From: Phellopilus nigrolimitatus
Lineage: Eukaryota > Basidiomycota > Agaricomycetes > Hymenochaetales > Hymenochaetaceae
Direction of reading: 5' to 3'
DNA: 64,000 nucleotides
NCBI GenBank assembly: GCA_021029095.1
Contig: JAJOHG010000005.1
Location: 372,001 to 436,000, forward strand
Both the position numbers and the translations under genes were made by a program. The notes beneath the pieces are model-generated. The model saw only the letters and a program-made list of their open reading frames with translations. It made no database searches and was not told where the DNA came from. Below are positions 13,542-23,768 of this stretch, piece after piece; the stretch's first letter is position 1; the number at the start of each line of letters is the position of its first letter.

Positions 13542-14357
13542 GAGATGCGGAGGGGCGCGTCTGAATGGAGAAGGAGCAGAAAGGGGAAGAAGGTAGCGTT
13601 GATGCCAGCGAATGGCGCAGACGGGGGCGTCAGGGTACCTTTTAGAGGTAGTAAATGCGAAGACGCTGGTGAGTCGATTTTTTCGTTCTTTTTTTGCCCA
13701 GCAATTTTGAGAAGATGGGAAGGAGAAAATCATACTCGTACGAACTAGTCCGGGAATAAGCAATCGGATGGGAGCAGAGTGAGGTGATTTCTGAGCCTTG
13801 GGGGAAATGCAAACGACCCATCGAGTACTGTCCCAGTTGTTATCTAATCCTTGCCCACGTTATCTAATCTGATACATCAAAATTCATTTCATCAAATTAC
13901 TCCCGTCGGTTATTTTGTTTTTATATTTTCTGTTTCCCGCCATCTCAGGCTCGCTCGCTGTTGTCCTCGTGCTATATCGGAGGCAGCACATGGGTGCATG
14001 TGCGGCGATTCCGCGTTGATGGCTAATCGCAGCGGAACAAACGCGATGACCAATCCGCGTTCCGCGTTCCGTCTCGCAACCGAATCAGAATGCCAAGTTA
14101 TATTCGTCCAGCTCAGCCTATTAGCCTCTCAGCATCTCAGCGTTGCTGATACCAACACTCTGCTGCACTCGGCCGACTCTGCTGGTCTACGTACGCTCGG
14201 CCACCTCTGCCAGCTCATGTCACTTGGCGCAGCTGTCTGCTAGTCACGCATATATATCTGCATATACAACGCATATATACAGCTCCACCCGGATCGTCCA
14301 CTTCGTAATCCTACTGCAAGCTACGTACTACTGTAAATACAGCGCTCTCACTCCCAT
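13542..14357. promoter_or_regulatory. Shared divergent promoter of the siderophore genes
   Basis: 816 bp between the monooxygenase start (13541) and the synthetase start (14358). It holds two direct copies of GTTATCTAATC 20 bp apart and an overlapping ATCTGATAC. Both gene products belong to one pathway, so co-regulation from this segment is likely. No open frame here is supported. Confidence 0.6.
13840..13875. promoter_or_regulatory. Cluster of three GATA-type sites, candidate iron-responsive elements
   Basis: TTATCTAAT at 13840-13848 and again at 13860-13868 read ATTAGATAA on the minus strand, one mismatch from ATCWGATAA, the motif recognised by fungal iron-regulatory GATA factors (Urbs1/SreA/Fep1 family). 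ATCTGATAC at 13867-13875 on the plus strand is also one mismatch away and overlaps the second copy. The motif match is direct observation; the iron-regulatory role is inferred from the genes served. Confidence 0.5.
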
Positions 14358-17300
14358 GTGATGGCGGACCCGTCGCCCTTTGCCGCATACAAGTTCCTTT
14401 CCCTCCCAGATCTGTCCACCCGACGCTGTCCCCCACGCTCCCGTGAATCTACATCTGTTCTCGTACACCCTCACGCCACCCAGTCCACCCTCCTCGTCGC
14501 CCTCGCCCGCTGCCTCGGCGCCTACTGCTCCTCGAACGACGTCCTCATTGGCTGGCAGCCGCCAGACGGCCACGCCGCCGCGTCGCACTCTCGCACCCTC
14601 AATGCCGCGCGTGTCAGCTGGGAGAGCGCTAAAAGCTGGGATGACGTCGTGCGCGGTATCGCGCTCAAGGAGACCCAGGACGACCCGGAGAGCATCCGCC
14701 GTGCCCTCGGCCTCGAGCTCGACTCTGCCCAGACTCCCTTCCTCGCCGTCGTCTCTCCGAATCGCGACTACGACCACCCGCTCGTTGTCTCGCTCGAGTC
14801 CAGCGGCAGCGACGACGACGGCAACAGCAGGGCTTGCACTGTCCACTTTAACTCCTCCACCCTCTCCTTCCACACGTCCACAGGCCTCGCTCCTTGCCAC
14901 GCAAGTCCGCGAGGTCCTCGAGCATATCCTCGCACACCCTAGAGAGCAGTCCCAAGTCGCTCGCCTTCCTTCCGCGCGCGCTGCGCAGCGCCGTGCCGTA
15001 CGCACGGATGGCTCGTCGTACACGCACTTCCCAGAAGCGCGCACCGTCGCGGACTTTCTCCCACGGCACGACCCCGCCGAGTGTGCACTCGAATTCTATC
15101 CCGACCTGTACGAGGACGAAGACGAGGACGGCAGGCTAGAGGAAACGGTGCAGCGCCTCACATATGGCGAGCTGCTCAAGCGCTCGAATCAGTTTGCGGC
15201 GTATCTGTGCGCGCAGGGTCTGGAGCTCGAAGACCGCGTCGCGCTGTGCCTGCCGCGCGGCGTCGAGTTCCACATCGCTATGATGGGCGTGTTCAAGGCA
15301 GGCGGGTGTTATGTTCCTGTATGCATTTTAATTATCTCTTCCCTACGCGGTGGCAATCTAGTTTAACTGTCTTTAATTTCCCAATTAGATCGACCCCGAA
15401 CTTCCCCCAGAACGCCAATCCTTCATCGCCGAAGACTCCAACGCGCGCTTCGTGCTCACGGAGGAAAACATCCAGGAACACGTGTCCGCCTCCGCTTCCT
15501 ACCCCGCGGACGACATCGACAACGCACAGGGCGACGGGCTCGCGTACCTGCTGTACACAAGCGGGACGACTGGCAACCCGAAGGGATGCCTGCTCACGCA
15601 CGACGGCTTCGTGCAGGCCATCCAGGCGCTGAGCTGGTTTGCGCACCAGGCGGGCCAGAACAGGGGCCTCAGGCCCCAGGCAGGTCGCTATCTCGCCGTC
15701 GCATGTGAGATTCTCTGAAACTCATCTACAACGAGATAAACTAAAGCTCAGCAAATTGAAATACTTTCTTAGCTATCGCATTCGACGTGCACCTCGCCGA
15801 GACGTTCGTCGGCTTTTCGCTGGGGATGACGGTCATCTCTGCGCCGCGCTCGCAGCTCCTTGAGGACCTCCCGCGCTGGCTGCACCGGTTGCGCGTCACG
15901 CACGTCGGCATCGTCCCGAGTCTCATTGAGGCGGCGATGCACGCCGTCGCCGAGTCCTCCGATTCGGCCCCAGATGCGAATAAGCAGGTCAATGGCGACG
16001 AGAAGACGATGGATCTCGCGTACATCGCGAGCGGGGGTGAGAAAATGAGCGACTCCGTTGGTTTTATTTTCGCTTTTTATTTTTGTGGATTGTAATTTGA
16101 CTCGTCTTTGTATTTAAGATTCTCGAGAGATGGGCGGACAATCCGCTTGTCTCTTTGGCGAACTTCTACGGGTGAGCAGACCCTTTCGTATGAGTAACAA
16201 TATGACATTGACTTTTTGCTCTAGTCCTAGTGAAGTGACCATCGGTTGCTCCGGTCGCTTCATGTCTTCAGACACGCGGAAGGAGAGCATCGGCCGGATT
16301 TTCGAAAATTGCTCTGCGTACGTGGTCGATGAGAATCTCGAGATGGTCATACGCGGGGGCGCGGGCGAGCTGCTCGTCGGTGGGCGGCTTGTCGGACGTG
16401 GGTACCATAACCGCCCGGATCTGACAGAGAAAGCATTCATTGAGTGGGAGGGCGAGAGGGTCTATCGGACAGGTGACCTGGGTAAGATTTCGTTCATCGA
16501 AAAACGACTCGTGCTCCGCTGAACATCTTGGCGGCTAGTTCGACTCATGCCCGACGACACGATTGAGATCATGGGACGTATAGACACGCAAATCAAGCTT
16601 CGCGGTGTGCGCATCGAGTCCGAGGGCGTCTCCTCTGTCATACGCATTGCCGCCATCGACTTCCCGGGTCTGAAGTGCGACGGGGTCCCCGACGTCTCCA
16701 CCGTCCTCGCGCGGCACCCCCGCCTGCAGGCCGACCAGCTCGTCTCCTTCATTGCGTGGGACCCGAGCATCTCCATCGCGCACCGGCGCTCCGCGAAGCC
16801 GCGCGTCCTCGAGCGCGCCCCGCCGGGCCTGATGCGCGCGCTGAAGGTCGCGTGCGCGGGCGGGCTCGCGAGCTACATGCGCCCCGCGCACATCGTGCCG
16901 CTCGACTTCCTCCCGCTGAACACGAACGGGAAGGCCGACAGCAAGGCGCTCGTCGCGCTCTTCCAGGCGGAGCGCCTCGAGGTGCTCGGCGCGGCGGCAG
17001 GCGCAGAAGGACGAGGCGGGTGTGGAGGCGCCGGAGCGTGCGCTGAGTACGCAGGAGGCGAGGGTCGCGGATGTCGTGGCGCGCTACACGGCTGTCCCGC
17101 GCGCACAAATGACGCCGTACTCCAACTTGTTTGAGCTCGGGCTCGACTCGCTGAAGCTCGTGCGCCTCGCGTCGGAGATGCGCACGGCTCTTGGACTTGG
17201 GTCTTCTGTCTCTGTCGGTGACCTCGTACAGCACCCCACCATCGAGGAGCTTGCTGGGTTCGTTCAGAATGTGCAGGGATCTAAAAAGGCTGATGAAACT

Positions 17301-20300
17301 CCACGCAAGTCGCATGTAGCGTCGTTCTCGCAGCAGTGGAAGCAGGAGGTCGAAGAGGCCGTCGGCGCCGAGCGCGTCGAGAGCGTTCTGCCGACGTTCC
17401 CAGTCCAAGACGGTGTGTTGTACCGCTCGGCAGACCTCAATACGCTGTATGTGCAGCATGTTGTGTTGAGGCTACACGAAGATGTGGACACCGTGAAGCT
17501 GAAGGGCGCTTGGAAGGCGCTTATGTTTCGCCACGAAATCCTTCGGTCCGTCTTGTTTCGATTTTGTTTCTCAGATTGCTGACTGAACATAACTCTTCCA
17601 GCACGGTGTTCCACTTTGCTTCAGCGCTGATTCAAGTCGTTCTCAAGCCGGATTCGTGTGGGCTGCCGTGGGAGGAGCGGGTGATCGACTCAGACAACGT
17701 AGACGATTTCTCCTCTGTTTTTATCGACGGCGATGCGCTCGAGTTCGCGACCGACATAAACGAGCACATCAGCACGTCCCCACCGTTCTGCCTCGTCCTG
17801 TATCGCACCGAAGGTAGCGCAGCGGCGGTCCTCACGCTCTCGATCCACCACGCCATTTACGACGGCATGTCGCTGCCGCTGCTCCTCAAGGACGCGGAGA
17901 CGCTCTACCTCGGCGCAGACCCGCGGCCCTCTGCACCGCTCGCGACGGTACTCGACGCGTTGGCCGCCGTCGACCTCGACGAGGCGGCGGGCTTCTGGAA
18001 CAGGGCGTTTGACGGGTTCGACTGGTCCAAGGTCCCGCGCCGGCTGGCGTCCGGCGAGATGGCGGCCACGGCCTCCGTCGGGTTCGCGGAGGGCCTGCGG
18101 GAGTGGGAGGTGAGGGCTGCGCGGACGAAGGTCTCCCTGCAGGCGCTCTTGGTGGCTACGTTCGGCGCGGTGCTGGGGAAGCACTTGTATGGCAGCTCAG
18201 ATGTCGTATTTGGCGTAAGGTGTTCTTTCTCTTCCATTTGGTTCAGTGTTGACTGAATCTTTCTTCAGGTCATTCGCTCGGGCCGCTCCTTCGCGGAGGA
18301 CGAGATGAACGATGCACAGGCCCCGCTCCTTTCTGTGCTTCCGGCGCGCGTAAACACTTCGGGAGGCGCTGACATCCTCCAGGCCGTCCAGCGTGACATT
18401 GGGGGCGTCCTCGCGTTCGAGCATGTGCCGCTGAGCCGCGTGCAGCAATGGCTGCAGCCCGGGAGGTCTCTCTTCGAGGTGTTGTTTTCAGTTTCGGTCA
18501 ACGACGGCGCGTACACGACGATTTGGGATGTGCTGCAGAGCTCGCAGCCGCAAGCAGACGTGAGTATTCATCTAAGAGACATAAAATTGTTTTATTGATT
18601 GTACGTCATATAGTACATTCTGGCCGTCGAGGTAGTCCTCAATCCGAAGAAGGGCGAAATTCGCGTAGACTGCGCGTACACCGAACCGCTGTCGAAAGAT
18701 TTAATCGACGGCTTACTCGCGGATATCGAAGCCACGGCTACCACACTGGCAGAGAGAAGACGCATAACCTCTTCACACAATGCGGGAGCAGTGTTACAGT
18801 CTACCAGTGAAACTAGCGACGCCGATAGCGACGAGGAGGATAGTCCTGCCGTAGGTCCTATCGACCACGACCTCGAGGAGAAAATCCGGGCGCTGGTCTC
18901 ACACTTCCTGAAAGTCGGGAAAGACCAGGTTTCCGCTACGTCGTCGCTGATCGCGCTCGGTCTGGACTCAATCAAGTCCGTCGGCCTCACGCGTGCGTTG
19001 AGGAAGGAGGGCCTGAAGATCAGTGCGCTGGAGCTGATGCGCCGGCCGTCCATACGGCACATTGCTGCTCGACTGGTGAAGACGCCTGAAGCTTCGTCGG
19101 GCGTGGAAGACGAGGAGAAGGCTCTCTTGGAGAACACACGTTCGGAGATTCTGAAGCATGTAGATGGGAATTTTGCGCAGCTTGACGAAGCGGACGAGGT
19201 TGAGCTTTATCCCGTCACGGTTATGCAGGCGGGCATGCTCTCCCAGGTAAGTCGCGATTTTCTCATTGGATCCCAATTTCATAGTATTCCTCCATTTCCG
19301 CAGACTATCAGCTCTGGCGGTCATCTGTACGTCCACGCATTCCCTTTCAAATTGTCGACAACCGTCGACATCGAGCGCCTCAAGCGAGCCTGGCAACGTG
19401 CAGTACGGTATTTTAGCACGCTCCGAACGACCTTCCATTTCCTCGCAGAAATGGGTTCGTGGATCCAGGTTGTCCATTCTTCTGCTGAGTTGAAGTGGGA
19501 TGGAGCCGACCTACCTGCTGGAGAGTCTCTCCTTTTGAGCGTTGAAGAGTTCATCGCGTCCCTCGACTTCTCTTCGGAAGCGAGGCTTGCGACACCGCCC
19601 GTCTATCTGCGGCTCTATCACGGAGCTGAAGAATCCGCCGGGTCGCCGCGTACTTTAGTTTTAGTCATTCACCATGCTCTCTATGACGGGATAGGGATGT
19701 CAAGATTGTCAGACGTACTCAAAATGTTCTATCGCGGAGAAGAGCCTGCGCCAGCTCCTCAATTTACCGACCTGCTGGGCTATTTCGGGTACCAGGAACG
19801 CCATGGTACGGACTACTGGACGAAGCATCTACAAGGCTTCAAGCGGCCTGTTCTTCCCCGTAACTCACAATCGACCGAGTCGCAGGCACCGTCTTCCTCG
19901 TTCGAGATCCCCCTCACGTCGACACGACTAGGCGAAGCGTGCAGGCTCTTCGACGCGACTGTGCAGTGCTTCGGACAGGCCGCGCTGGCGAAGATCCTTG
20001 CAAAATTGTATGACAGCCGCGATGTCGTGTTTGGGCATGTGGTCTCTGGACGTAACGTCGCGCAAGCGGAGAATGTCCTTGGCACGATGATCGTGAGTTC
20101 TCGTGCTTATTCGCTGTCATACGTTTTCACTGATTGCTATTTGTAAATAAGAGTACATTGCCATGCAGGACACGAATCTCGCCAGGTCTCAATAACCTTG
20201 ACTTTGTCCGCTCGATTCATCGACACAACATGTCCGCGCAGAAATGGCAGCACGCCTCGTTGAGGTCGATCCAGAGAAAACTTGGACTAAGCTCTCTCTG

Positions 20301-22475
20301 GGACAGCATCTTCCTGTTCCAGCCAATCATGGATAATGAAACGGAGGAGCAAGATGAGCTGTGGCACTTTGACGACTCCGAGGACGAGGTCGCAAAAATC
20401 CAGGTCGGCGTTTTTTGAAGTGATAAGATTACATCATACTGAATTTGTTCCAGTACCCTCTCAACATCGAGCTTCATCAATTTGTTGACCGTCTCGTCAT
20501 CAGAGGAGCATGCCAGTCTAATGCTTTCTCTGTGGAAGGCCTCGAGGACTTTCTCAAGGAATTCGCCGCGGTATTTACTTCTATTGTCGACAAGCCATCG
20601 GACACTGTTCTCCCTGGCTTGCCTTGTGATGAGGCCAAGCGTCCGCAGGTCAACGGAAATTCCAACGGTGTTTCGCATGGGAACGGTGTGAATGGCCACC
20701 ATACGAATGGCCACGGGCACTCTCAACCCGTCGAGCAAGATCCTCAGATAACGTCGTTTATCAAAGTCCTGGCTGCGTCAACAAATGTGCCTCAGTCAAA
20801 CATCCAGCCGGACACGCCCTTAGTTTCGCTTGGAGTAGACTCCATTTCTTCCCTTCAGATTTCCTCGAGAGCACGTCAGGCTGGCCTGAACATACATGCG
20901 GCGGACATCTTGCGTTGCCAATCACCTTCGGACTTGCTTGACATACTGAAGCGCAAGAACCGTAATGGGACTACTGAAACTCAGCCGAGAACGACTTCTA
21001 TAGCGCCAGACCTCAAAAGCTCTCTTCTGCGACGTCTAAACACTACGGACAACCTGGTTCAAGAAATTTCTCCAGCTTCAGCAGGCATGAAATGGCTCAT
21101 CGGGATGTGGCAACTCAGCGATCATGTGCGCTTCCAGCACGCATTTGCCTTTGGGTTGCCTTGCGACGTTGACGAAAACAAGCTCAGGATGGCCTGGGCC
21201 AAGCTAGTCCAGACCCACGCGATTTTGCGCTCGACGTTCGCTTCGGTGAATACCTCTGACGTGCATATAGTGACATTTAAAGAGCTCGCGAAGGAGCGCC
21301 TATGGTCCCGCCGGGATGTTGTTGATGACAGTCCTGCTGATGAGGTTATTGGAGGAATTATGAGGGAGCTCGTCTCGTCACCTCTTTCGACTGACTTGCC
21401 GCCCGTTCAAGGAGTGTTTCTGCGCTCCCATGGGTCGAAGTATTTCATCATGCATCTGCATCACTTCCAATATGATGCGTGGAGTTTGCGATTGCTCATA
21501 GCTGACCTTCGCCGGCTATATCTGGGAGAGAGCGTGGTCAGCAGCGGGGATTTCACTTCCTTTTTGCAAAAATGCGACACCCGAGCGCACGATGAAGAGC
21601 AAAGGCAATACTGGCAATCGTACTTACCCGCTCATTTCACGCCGTCGCTCCTACCCAAGCTTACTACGGAGACCAAGCGAGACAGGCTTCTGTTTATCGA
21701 CCGCAAAGCTCTTAAAGACGTACCGACCTTGCGTCGGCGCTCGAAGGACCTATCTGTCTCGCTAAACGTCGTGTTCTTGGCATGCTGGGCTCGAGTCCAA
21801 GCCGAATATTCTCAGAAGAACGCAGCGACTTTCGGCATCTGGCATCTAGGCAGGTCTGGAATTGTCGACGACGATGCAACTCTCGCTGTCCCCTGCATGA
21901 ACGTCCTCCCGATTCACGTCGACAAAGCGGACTCTACCTTAAGAGAGTTGGCGAGTCGACTTCAGACGTCATTACGGCAGCGTTCGCCAACCGTGGAGCA
22001 GAGTCACCTCGAGGACGTGAATCGGTGGGGCGGCGGAGACAGTAAGCGCACGTTGTTAAACGTATTCGTCAACATTGTGGCAACATCGGAGTTAGCGGAT
22101 GAGGGATTCGACAATCTCCTGAGCCCGATTAACGTGAGTCTGGAGCAAAACGCCTCGTACGGCCTTATAATTTGGCTAATTGACCGCCTTATTTCAGATG
22201 CCTTATTTCATCCCGAAGACGCTTAGACAGTCTGCGCAGCCAACCGCAGAGAGGTTGGCGATCTGCGATTTAGTGGAAGTCAGTATTTCTCGAACACATT
22301 TCTGAGTCCGCGACCTCACAATTGCTTTTAGGAGGCGATCTTGATTGACTTTGTGGCGACTGGCCAGAATGTCACCGCATCCATCGAGTATACCAGCGAT
22401 TACCTCGACTCCGACAAATGTCGGGAGTTGGTCGCATCTTGGGCTAGCCTTGTAAATGAGACTTTGAAGGAATAA
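14358..22475 (+). CDS. Siderophore non-ribosomal peptide synthetase, A-T-C-T-C-T-C (basidioferrin-synthetase type)
   Basis: Predicted to assemble a hydroxamate siderophore from acylated N5-hydroxyornithine. Exons 14358-15318, 15389-15704, 15773-16056, 16119-16171, 16225-16481, 16539-17545, 17602-18214, 18269-18559, 18614-19246, 19304-20092, 20152-20403, 20454-22133, 22198-22278, 22332-22475; about 2452 codons once two single-base disruptions are discounted. One adenylation domain: YTSGTTGNPKG (A3), FDVHLAET (A4), NFYGPSEVTIG (A5), YRTGDL (A7), GRIDTQIKLRG (A8), NTNGKADSKAL (A10). Three thiolation sites: LGLDSLKL, LGLDSIKS, LGVDSISS. Three condensation domains: HHAIYDG (17846-17866), HHALYDG (19670-19690), HHFQYDA (21459-21479). 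There is no thioesterase or reductase domain. The order matches the published agaricomycete basidioferrin synthetases. Frame breaks near 14883 and 17000 need resolving (see findings). Confidence 0.93.
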
Positions 22476-22595
22476 TTTATGTGTAAAGGATAAGAACTAG
22501 AAGGACTAGCTGGACAATTTGTATTAGCAGGATCGTTAGAAGGAAGCGTAGAGTCAGAATTTTCCAACTCTTGTGTAACCGAGTGGCAATATCAT

Positions 22596-23165
22596 TCACT
22601 GATTTACTCCACGTCCCGTTCTCGCGACTTTCAGACACTCCTCTTCTAGACCTTTCAACCAAACCACCTGTATTCCGCTATCGACAAGCTTCCTGGCGCC
22701 TTCGCATTGCACAAAATCATCTGGCTCGCCAACACCAATGATGCATCGCGCAACGCCAGCGGCGATGAGCGCATCTGCACACGGCGCGAGCCCAGATGTT
22801 CTAACTGAGCACGGTTCCATGGTTGTGTAGACATCGCATACGCGCAGGAGATCGTCGATAGAGAGTGGATCACTGCCACCGGCTATCGATTCGTTGAGCA
22901 ATGCACGCAGCTGGACTTTCGTTAGGCTACGCGCTTTTGCGAGAGCGTTGGCCTCTGCATGTGTATTCCCTTCGAGTTCCCTGGAATATCCTCGCGCGAT
23001 AATGACTGGTGGCGAATCCTTGAAGCATGCAACGAGCACGCAACCGACACAGAACGCGGTGGGCTTGGGCTCGCACTTGCGCGCCTCTGCGAGAGCCTCG
23101 GACATCATCTTGCGAGTTAATGATTCTAATTGGAAGGGTTGAGTAGAGCACAGAGTACATGTCAC
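22596..23165 (-). CDS. CMP/dCMP-type deaminase domain protein, RibD/DRAP-deaminase-like
   Basis: Single-exon open frame of 189 residues with the zinc-dependent cytidine-deaminase fold. The catalytic HAEANAL and the second zinc motif PCSVRTSGLAPCADALIAAG are both present; the spacing and the CADALIAAGV continuation resemble the RibD deaminase of riboflavin synthesis more than tRNA or nucleoside deaminases. The N-terminal ALAEARKCEPKPTAFCVGCVLV is also RibD-like. No reductase domain follows, as is usual in fungi where deaminase and reductase are separate proteins. The start could instead be the internal MMSEAL. It is convergent with the synthetase (120 bp apart) and has no obvious link to siderophores. 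The deaminase fold is secure; the substrate is inferred. Confidence 0.8.
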   Translation of the reverse strand: MTCTLCSTQPFQLESLTRKMMSEALAEARKCEPKPTAFCVGCVLVACFKDSPPVIIARGYSRELEGNTHAEANALAKARSLTKVQLRALLNESIAGGSDPLSIDDLLRVCDVYTTMEPCSVRTSGLAPCADALIAAGVARCIIGVGEPDDFVQCEGARKLVDSGIQVVWLKGLEEECLKVARTGRGVNQ

Positions 23166-23768
23166 TAAGCCATCGAACCTGTGGCCATCGGATGGTCGGA
23201 AGCGTGAGGACAGGAGTTGTGGCTGCGTTTGCTAACTGTCACTGCGCATTTTCAGCATAAAATGGCGAAGTTGTGTTTCCGTATATCTGGTGTTTTACTG
23301 ACCGGTGGAACACTGTAACAAGGTTTTGTTGAAGCCGTACGCGAGACGGGCACATTATCGGCTGTGACATGCGATCTCCCGTACGGGTCTTGAGACCAGA
23401 AGTCTACGGCCCCCCAAATAAAGGAAGGTCCAGCACATTCGTCACCCGTGTCGTCCTACGGCACGCTATCAACCCAATTCACTCCAGAATACATTGTATT
23501 ATGAGCGAAATTGACAGTGGGGCTTTTATTGGAAAGCCCAGAAATGTGCTAGGACCATTGCCGAAAGAAGAGGAAAGCAACTGGTTCAACCTCGGGTCGA
23601 CTGGACATATACTGTATTTTCTACTACCATATCTAGACTAAAGGTTTTGGACAGTTGAACGTTTTGTTTTGCCCTTCTTGAGCGGATAGTTACGATGCGC
23701 CTCGCTTTCATTTACTCTCTACACCCACCCGTAGCAGAAAAGTCTGCGGAACATCATCGAGTGAAATG
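23166..23768. other. Intergenic stretch, no supported gene
   Basis: About 600 bp upstream of the deaminase gene and downstream of the restriction-fold/kinase gene. A 90-codon open frame at 23369-23641 on the plus strand shows no domain, splice or family support. Confidence 0.4.

Noticed and set aside
23369..23641. 90-codon open frame on the plus strand
   Set aside because: No recognisable domain, no supporting splice sites and no link to its neighbours.
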